30,149 nt of DNA, taken from positions 1 to 30,149 of the forward strand of contig JBJFGR010000143.1 in NCBI GenBank assembly GCA_051892875.1, read 5' to 3'. The notes beneath the pieces are model-generated. The model was not told the origin of the DNA, ran no database searches, and saw nothing but the letters and a program-made list of their open reading frames with translations. Numbering within the stretch: the stretch's first letter is position 1; the number at the start of each line of letters is the position of its first letter. Below are positions 24,825 to 30,149 of this stretch, one piece after another. The position numbers and the translations under genes were made by a program. Source of the stretch: JBJFGR01 sp051892875. GTDB taxonomy: Bacteria; Pseudomonadota; Gammaproteobacteria; Enterobacterales; Succinivibrionaceae.

Positions 24825-26039
24825 ATGGAAGAAAAAGAGAATAATTCAAATCAAAATATGCACAGTAATAGTGATAAATGGATTGGTGATGATCCTCTCT
24901 TATGCAAAGAAATAACAAAGAATTTATGTCATACAATGAAAGATGAAGAACTTATTGATAATTTAATAAAAGATTCAAAGTCAAATCAAAATTTATATTC
25001 AATGTGGGAATTGGCACAAATTTTCCGAAATCAAGGAAAAATGGACGAATATGTGTATTGGTTAGAGAATATTAGATCAAGTGGATGGCAATTTACAGAA
25101 ATGCTCCGGATGGAAAAAAGTGAACAATTTTCCCCACAATTTTTAATTGAACGATTATATAATGAAGCTTATGTTTGGTCAGAAGTGTTACTTCCGGCTT
25201 ACGACGAGTTAGGTTCTTATTTATTATCAAAAGATGATGTAAATTCAATAAAAAGAGCAATTAATTTATTTAATGAAATTGATTGTTATTATTTTGATTC
25301 AGAATCAAAAATAAAAGAAGCGTACAAATTATTAGAAAAACATGAAGATAAAACGCATCTTTATCAAAAAATTTCCTGCGATTTCAAAAAAGAAATTGGT
25401 CAAGATGCTTGGGAAAAATTATTGGACAATACAAAAATTTATATTCATACTTCGGAATATGTATTGAATTGTTTAAGTAAAATTAATCCACAAGAAGGGG
25501 ATAAAATTGATTTTTCTTGTGTGATTTTACCTTTAATGAAAGCTTTAGAATTTGAATTAAAGTTAATTTTCTCTCATAAATACCTAGAATATCTAAAAAA
25601 TTCTATATGTTCTTCTGATAATTATTGCAAAATAAATAATATTATGACAAAAAATATAGCACAAGAATGGCCTTTTTATAAAAATAATACCGAATATTTT
25701 CTCAAAATTTCTGACTTTTACCCAATAGAAAAAAAATTTAAACCTCAATCAGTAGCAAAATTTACTCTTGGTAATCTTGCTTACATTGTGGGACGCAAAA
25801 AAATCAAAGATAAAGTTTATTTTTATGATACAGCTATTGCTTTTTGCGAATTTTTGGGTGTTGAAAAGCCAATTGAATGGTTAAAATATATTACAGAGTC
25901 AATAGATTTATTAATTTACCAAAGAAATTCAAGTGCTCATGCAGGTAAAATAGGAACAATAATGGACGTATCTTATTGTTTAGATAGAACTTTATTAATT
26001 AATAAATTAATTAGACATATCGTTCTTCAAACAGTATAA
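24825..26039 (+). CDS. HEPN-motif protein of unknown role
   Basis: The 404-residue product (from ATG 24825) has an Asn-rich N-terminus and a middle region with TPR-like helices (SMWELAQIFRNQGKMDEYVY). From about residue 235 it has a helical domain that fits HEPN: ILPLMKALEFELKLIF, and YQRNSSAHAGKI with R-x4-H at about residues 367 and 372. HEPN domains with this motif are commonly RNases in abortive-infection and toxin systems. AGGA 6 bp upstream supports ATG 24825 over TTG 24765. No HEPN-MNT-type antitoxin gene is adjacent. The HEPN reading rests on one motif plus helix pattern, so it is moderate. Confidence 0.55.
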   Translation: MEEKENNSNQNMHSNSDKWIGDDPLLCKEITKNLCHTMKDEELIDNLIKDSKSNQNLYSMWELAQIFRNQGKMDEYVYWLENIRSSGWQFTEMLRMEKSEQFSPQFLIERLYNEAYVWSEVLLPAYDELGSYLLSKDDVNSIKRAINLFNEIDCYYFDSESKIKEAYKLLEKHEDKTHLYQKISCDFKKEIGQDAWEKLLDNTKIYIHTSEYVLNCLSKINPQEGDKIDFSCVILPLMKALEFELKLIFSHKYLEYLKNSICSSDNYCKINNIMTKNIAQEWPFYKNNTEYFLKISDFYPIEKKFKPQSVAKFTLGNLAYIVGRKKIKDKVYFYDTAIAFCEFLGVEKPIEWLKYITESIDLLIYQRNSSAHAGKIGTIMDVSYCLDRTLLINKLIRHIVLQTV

Positions 26040-26050
26040 AATATTGTCAT

Positions 26051-26093
26051 GGGGAGTTCTATAAATTAAAATTTTTGTGATTTATAGCCCCCC
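26051..26093 (+). terminator. Hairpin after the HEPN-motif gene
   Basis: GGGGA (26051-26055) and CTATAAAT (26059-26066) can pair with ATTTATAG (26080-26087) and the CCCCCC run at 26088-26093, giving a strong stem 11 bp after the stop. No T-run follows, so it may be a transcript-stabilising hairpin or an atypical terminator. Confidence 0.5.
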
Positions 26094-26670
26094 TCCTTAA
26101 AATGTTTATAATAAATGGATGTTATTTTAAGAATATTTTTTTCAAAATATGATAAATTTTTACCAAATGGTATATATTGATAAACAATATTTTTAATGGA
26201 AGTATCAATTTTTACTGAGAGATGAATATAATAATTAACTTCTTTTCTATTTAAGTGTATTATGTTTGTTTTTAGATAATATATCTTTCTAAATTATTTG
26301 TAGCTTTTGCTTCAGTTAAAGCTTATTTTTCCTTATTTAAATATTGAACATTGTATATACAATTGAAATCGTTATTAATATTTAATATTCGTAACATCTG
26401 ATATTAGATCAACTGCAATCCAAGTTGAAATTTCAAAACAAAATAGTACAACGGTATAATCGATATAAAAAAATTTAGTTTTCATATTATTAACTCAAGT
26501 TTTTCACTTAATTTTGGGGAATTTATCTAAAAATTATTGGGTTATAAATAGTAAATTATGCGGATATGTGAATAAAACAGTACATTTAGCGATTAATAGT
26601 TGTAAATAATCAACTTTTGATTAAATAATAGACAACTAATTTAGAGCTTTTGTATTTTTTTAGATTGTAT
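26094..26670. other. Long AT-rich intergenic stretch
   Basis: About 580 bp with frequent stops in all frames and no gene, repeat or RNA structure that I can support. It presumably holds the promoter for the two membrane-protein genes that follow; CGGAG at 26670-26674 is the ribosome site of the first. Confidence 0.4.
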
Positions 26671-26681
26671 CGGAGCCTATT

Positions 26682-26897
26682 ATGAAAATATTTTTAGAAA
26701 TTTTAATTTTTATTGGTTGTTTTTTTATGGGGTTAGGACTTGATTTTATATCATTAAGAGGGGATGAACAATATTTGGATGTATCATTTACTGGAAATTT
26801 AGAATTATTTGCACAAATACCAAATTTTTTTACAATGTCAATGATTTGTTTTTCTATAGTAATTATAGTTTTATTTCATAAAAAAGTGAATTTATAG
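26682..26897 (+). CDS. Small two-helix membrane protein
   Basis: The 71-residue protein has two hydrophobic segments, about residues 4-22 (FLEILIFIGCFFMGLGLDF) and 48-66 (FFTMSMICFSIVIIVLF), joined by a polar loop and ending in a basic tail. A GGAG site 6 bp before the ATG supports real translation. It lies 26 bp upstream of a 414-residue envelope protein and probably shares its transcript. I do not recognise the family. Small membrane partners of effector or exclusion proteins are possible but nothing in the sequence decides it. Confidence 0.6.
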   Translation: MKIFLEILIFIGCFFMGLGLDFISLRGDEQYLDVSFTGNLELFAQIPNFFTMSMICFSIVIIVLFHKKVNL

Positions 26898-26923
26898 AAT
26901 AAAGATAAAGAGTTAATAAGAAT

Positions 26924-28168
26924 ATGAATAAGGTTAGAGTAATATCATATACCTATGTGTTATTTGCAACAATGTTTTTTAATAATTCTGTAGCAAGTGA
27001 TTCGGATGAATTATATTATTCGTTATATAATCAAGGTTATTGTGGTTTTTTGCTAGATGTACCTTCTATATCAGAAAGAGTTCATCAAATAATAAATATT
27101 GAACAGACGCTAGATAATGTTGTTAAGAATAGAGTTAATTTATACGAAATAATTTTAAAGAAAGAACAAGATATTCGTTATAAATTATCCACAGATAATT
27201 GGTATCGTGCATCTGATGCTTTTGAATCTCTTAAACATGATAAATATGTTGACTTAATTTATCCCAAAATTGAAGATAAGTGTTCTTTTTTAGAAAGAAT
27301 TTATGAAACTGAGCTTTTGTACAGTAACATTGATAATGAAAAAATCCATGATTTATATAATATATGTGGTGATCTCGCATATATATCTAAAAATAAGCTT
27401 ATGATTATGTATGAAGAGGATAATTCGAGAGCTATGATTGCGAGATTTGTTGTTGGTTTTTTAAAGGGAATAGAATATGAGACTAAATATTTATATTCTA
27501 ATGTAAAAGATCTTATGGGATATGTTGGCGTTTCTGAAGGTTCTTTTGGATATAAAATCAATAAGATTAGAAATGATTATAATTATTATGGTGGTTCATC
27601 TTTAAGTTCTAAGTTAGTTATAAATGAAATGAAACAATTGTTGAATGATACTAATAATGTTGAATATGCCAATAAAAAGTATAATGATTGCTTTTATAAG
27701 CAATTTAATTTTAATCAAGAAGTTTATAACTGGAAAATATTAAGAAATTTTATGGAGAAAGAATTAGAAAAATATATTGAAGATAATAAAACTTGTTACT
27801 ATAAAAATAATGGTGGTTATTGGTGTGAAAAATTAGTTGAAGATAAATTAAAAATTCTAAATTTATATGAAGAACGTGAAGATTGGTTTGGAAAATCTAT
27901 ATTTTCAAATGATAATTACAAGGATTCTTATTTTGATTACATATTTAATAGTAGAATTAGAGGATTGAATACTATATATATAGATTCCGGAATTAAACCA
28001 TCTTTCAAAGATATATCTTATCTTTGGGATGTTTTTAAAATCTATGCAGATAAATATACAGATGCAGGGCCTTTTGGTAAACTTTTAGGTCAAGTTTGTG
28101 GTTTTATATTTGTTGTAATGCTTTTAGTTTGTATTCCATTTATTATATATAGAAAATTAAAGAAATAA
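26924..28168 (+). CDS. Signal-peptide protein with C-terminal membrane anchor, unknown
   Basis: The 414-residue protein begins with a signal peptide (VISYTYVLFATMFFNNSVAS), has a long, mostly helical, Tyr/Asn/Lys-rich middle, and ends with one membrane helix (about 385-408, including GFIFVVMLLVCIPFIIY) and a basic cytoplasmic tail RKLKK. The middle would be periplasmic. Several cysteines there (CSFLE, YNICGD, NDCFY, KTCYY, YWCEK) could form disulfides. No known domain is recognised. With the 71-residue gene before it, it forms a two-gene envelope unit on the strand opposite to trb, at the right end of the 12-kb cargo. Confidence 0.65.
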   Translation: MNKVRVISYTYVLFATMFFNNSVASDSDELYYSLYNQGYCGFLLDVPSISERVHQIINIEQTLDNVVKNRVNLYEIILKKEQDIRYKLSTDNWYRASDAFESLKHDKYVDLIYPKIEDKCSFLERIYETELLYSNIDNEKIHDLYNICGDLAYISKNKLMIMYEEDNSRAMIARFVVGFLKGIEYETKYLYSNVKDLMGYVGVSEGSFGYKINKIRNDYNYYGGSSLSSKLVINEMKQLLNDTNNVEYANKKYNDCFYKQFNFNQEVYNWKILRNFMEKELEKYIEDNKTCYYKNNGGYWCEKLVEDKLKILNLYEEREDWFGKSIFSNDNYKDSYFDYIFNSRIRGLNTIYIDSGIKPSFKDISYLWDVFKIYADKYTDAGPFGKLLGQVCGFIFVVMLLVCIPFIIYRKLKK

Positions 28169-28183
28169 GTGTAGAAAAAGGTG

Positions 28184-28219
28184 GTTTTGGCGAATTTAGG
28201 AGTTTAAATTCGCTAAAAC
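28184..28219. terminator. Long hairpin between convergent genes
   Basis: GTTTTGGCGAATTT (28184-28197) pairs with AAATTCGCTAAAAC (28206-28219), a 14-bp stem with one G-T pair and an 8-base loop. It lies between the end of the 414-residue gene and the end of trbF and is probably a bidirectional terminator. It is also right beside the right copy of the 9-bp repeat. Confidence 0.65.
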
Positions 28220-28220
28220 T

Positions 28221-28229
28221 AATTAGTAA
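28221..28229. repeat. 9-bp direct repeat at the right edge of the 12-kb insert
   Basis: AATTAGTAA, the same as 16201-16209, lies 13 bp beyond the trbF stop codon. See the left copy for meaning and limits. Confidence 0.4.
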
Positions 28230-28242
28230 TAGTGTATATATA

Positions 28243-29073
28243 TTAAATCTTCGTCCACGAAAAATTCTGCACATAAATACCAGCAGGGTTGGATCTGATC
28301 ATCTGTTCAGTGAAATCTCTGCTGTCTACAACATAAATGCTAATCAATGCTTTCCAATGAGATGACTCTTTCAATGCTCCTGTTCTTGTCCTAGTATGTT
28401 CATTCCATTCAACTTGATAGGTTGTTTCAGATTGAGCTAGTATTGAAGTAATTTCAACACTAACCATTTCAGTTTCAGCACGTTTAAAAGGATTTTTATC
28501 AGGATCTCCATTTAAAAAATCATTCATTTTCATAGTAGCAGGATCGCTACTATTTATTTTGTTATAGAGTCTTATAATGTAATTTTTTTGAATATCTACA
28601 TCAGGTGTTACGCTTCTAGCTTCTTCAATAAAACTTGCTAATGTAGCTTTGATAACTCTTTGATTTTTAAATGTTGAAATTTGTAAAGGTCCACTTGTAG
28701 GTGCAACATGACCTAATTTATCAACTTCAACAACATAAGGAATATATTTTGATTTAGTACTGTTATAGACACAACCAAAAACAGCAATTAATGCAATAAG
28801 CATTGAAAGGCAAGTCATTGTTTGCCAAAGTTTTCTTGATGCTGTTTGTGCTGCAATATAATCATTCCATGTTCTTCTAGTAGACAAAAAAGGATTGTCA
28901 GTTTCACCTTTACGTCTACCGCCATACATAAATTCATCTGAACGTTGAGATATTTTTGATTTTATTTTCTCAATCTTATTATCATTTCTACTATTTTGAT
29001 TGGTGTTAATTTTTGCATTATCAAAATTATTGTTATTTAAATTTTCAGTGTTGTTTTTCATTATTGTTACCAT
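28243..29073 (-). CDS. trbF: TrbF (VirB8-like) inner-membrane protein
   Basis: The 276-residue protein has an Asn-rich cytoplasmic N-terminus, the TrbF motif NPFLSTRRTWNDYIA, and one membrane helix (about residues 85-103, TCLSMLIALIAVFGCVY). A VirB8-like periplasmic domain follows with YIPYVVEVDKLGHVAP, FIEEARSVTPD and TYQVEWNEHTR, ending IYVQNFSWTKI. It is an assembly factor of the secretion channel. A second ATG four codons in (29061) is equally possible, as neither has a clear ribosome site. It lies 56 bp after trbE but is cut off from trbG by 12 kb, so its transcript would end at the hairpin at 28184-28219. Confidence 0.92.
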   Translation of the reverse strand: MVTIMKNNTENLNNNNFDNAKINTNQNSRNDNKIEKIKSKISQRSDEFMYGGRRKGETDNPFLSTRRTWNDYIAAQTASRKLWQTMTCLSMLIALIAVFGCVYNSTKSKYIPYVVEVDKLGHVAPTSGPLQISTFKNQRVIKATLASFIEEARSVTPDVDIQKNYIIRLYNKINSSDPATMKMNDFLNGDPDKNPFKRAETEMVSVEITSILAQSETTYQVEWNEHTRTRTGALKESSHWKALISIYVVDSRDFTEQMIRSNPAGIYVQNFSWTKI

Positions 29074-29129
29074 AACTATAAATCAAAGTATAAATTGCTA
29101 AAAGTTGAGTTAATTTTTTTGAAATGCCA

Positions 29130-30149
29130 TTACATATATTCATCTAAATCAATACCACGGTTTTCTAACCAAACCGCAGGCCAGGTATAACCATAAGTAG
29201 CTTCAAGTTCTTTAATTTGAGCTATGGATTCTTTATCTGTAGCACCAACAAAGGAAAGAGTAAGAGGTCCTAAAGCAAGCTCAAATAATCTTCTACCATT
29301 TTCAGAAACGTAATAGTATTGTCGCTTAGGTATCATTTGCGAGATTATTTCAATTTGGCGTTGATTTAATCCCATACCTTTATAGAGTGCAATATTGTTT
29401 TCTTCTCTAGCATAAACGTTGGCAAGAAATATTTTTGTTGCTGTAGATTCTGTAATTACATCAAGAATTCCAGAATTTGCAGCATCACTTAATGATTGAG
29501 TTGCCATTACAACAGAGCAGTTAGCTTTTCTTAAAACCTTTAACCATTCACGAATTTTTTCACGAAATACAGGATTTCCAAGCATAAGCCAAGCTTCATC
29601 AAGGAAAATAACTGAAGGTTCACCTTTAAGATTTTTTTCAATTCTTCTAAATAAATAGAGGAGAACAGGTAATGAATACTTAGGACTAAGATTCATTAAA
29701 TCTTCAATTTCAAAAGTACAAAAATCACTAAAGGCTAGTCCGTCCTCTTCAGCATCAAGTAAATGACCTAGTTGTCCTTCAATTGTATATGGTTTTAGAA
29801 CTTCTCTAATTGAATTATCCTGAACAATATTGGAAAAGTCGGTTAATGTTTTTGCTCCAGTGTTATGCATTGATTCAATTGCTGATGCAATGAGATTTCT
29901 TTGATTAGGAGTAATTTTGAAATCATTAAGTAATAAGATATTTTCAATCCACTCAGATGCCCAAGAACGGTCACCTTGATTTTCTAAAAACGCCAAAGGA
30001 CAGAAATTTAAACTTGAATCATCTCCTCCTAAAGCAAAATGTTGTCCTCCCACAGCTTTAGTAAGTGGATACATAGATAATCCTTTATCAAAGGAAGGGA
30101 GTAATAAAATTGTTGTGTAAACGCCAAAATGCTATGGCATAATGTATGG
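29130..30149 (-). CDS. trbE: TrbE (VirB4-like) ATPase, 3' part, apparently frameshifted
   Basis: The frame from 30074 gives the last 314 residues of a VirB4-type ATPase. Visible are DKGLSMYPLTKAVGGQHFAL, a Walker-B segment PSVIFLDEAWLMLG, the motif KVLRKANCSVVMATQSLSDA and an ITESTATKIFLANVYARE segment. Full TrbE is about 800 residues or more, so its 5' part lies beyond the window. Upstream of 30088 the likely continuation (AIAFWRLHNNFITPF, matching the residues that follow Walker A) is in another frame ending in TGA at 30090-30088, so one base too many seems present near 30090-30099. The ATPase would power substrate transfer and pilus assembly; a real frameshift would inactivate it. Confidence 0.85.

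Larger units (their letters stand above)
16210..28229. mobile_element. About 12-kb cargo block inserted between trbF and trbG
   Basis: In IncP-type elements trbE, trbF and trbG are adjacent. Here trbF and trbG are separated by 12 kb holding six unrelated larger genes on both strands. Removing one copy of the 9-bp repeat and the block would leave 25 bp between the trbF stop and the trbG ATG. No transposase, integrase or terminal inverted repeats were found at the edges, so the mechanism is unknown. Confidence 0.5.

Noticed and set aside
16210..28220. Transposon terminal inverted repeats at the edges of the 12-kb cargo
   Set aside because: The inner sequences beside the two 9-bp repeats do not match each other in inverted orientation.
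1..30149. CRISPR array, retron or reverse transcriptase gene
   Set aside because: No regularly spaced short repeats and no protein with reverse-transcriptase motifs were found, so the DGR idea depends on genes outside the window.

Overview
This is a very AT-rich stretch (I judge roughly 70% A+T by eye) of what looks like a conjugative plasmid or integrated conjugative element from a low-GC proteobacterium, most likely a gammaproteobacterium. The evidence is an IncP-type (P-type) trb mating-pair-formation set on the minus strand (trbE, trbF, then trbG-H-I-J-L-M) plus a KorB-type ParB/regulator at the left end. No rRNA, tRNA, CRISPR array or recognisable transposase was seen. The host genus cannot be fixed from this sequence alone.

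Layout. (1) 1-1000: a korB/parB-like gene behind an upstream element that recurs at about 17.7 kb. (2) 1058-4806: a restriction area with two half-length type I specificity genes in circularly permuted order around a tyrosine recombinase gene, then the tail of a lost gene (probably mcrB) and an intact mcrC. (3) 5037-9924: a HigA-like HTH/ImmA-type metalloprotease gene followed by two tandem cassettes, each made of a short leader ORF, a DUF4417 gene, a small toxin-like gene and an immunity-like gene. The first about 980 bp of the two cassettes are identical, and identity stops abruptly just inside the toxin gene. (4) 9975-16197: trbM, trbL, trbJ, trbI, trbH, trbG. (5) 16210-28229: about 12 kb of unrelated genes lying between trbG and trbF, bounded by a 9-bp direct repeat. 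(6) 28243-end: trbF and the 3' part of trbE, which appears frameshifted.

The 12-kb block carries a secreted DUF6273 protein whose GC-rich 3' end looks like a diversity-generating retroelement variable region, an McrB-like AAA+ ATPase with a McrC-like DUF2357/PD-(D/E)XK partner, a DUF3800 protein fused to a long helical region, a HEPN-motif protein, and two unrecognised envelope proteins. Deleting it on paper leaves a 25-nt gap between trbF and trbG, so it is best read as cargo inserted into a once contiguous transfer operon.

Working together: the Trb proteins would build the conjugation channel. KorB would partition the element and control transcription, possibly including the McrBC-like operon because both share an upstream element. 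The restriction, toxin/immunity and HEPN/DUF3800 genes look like defence, competition and plasmid-retention cargo. The points most worth a second look are the tandem DUF4417-toxin-immunity cassettes, the DGR-like variable region, the cargo inserted in the trb operon, and the permuted hsdS/recombinase unit.
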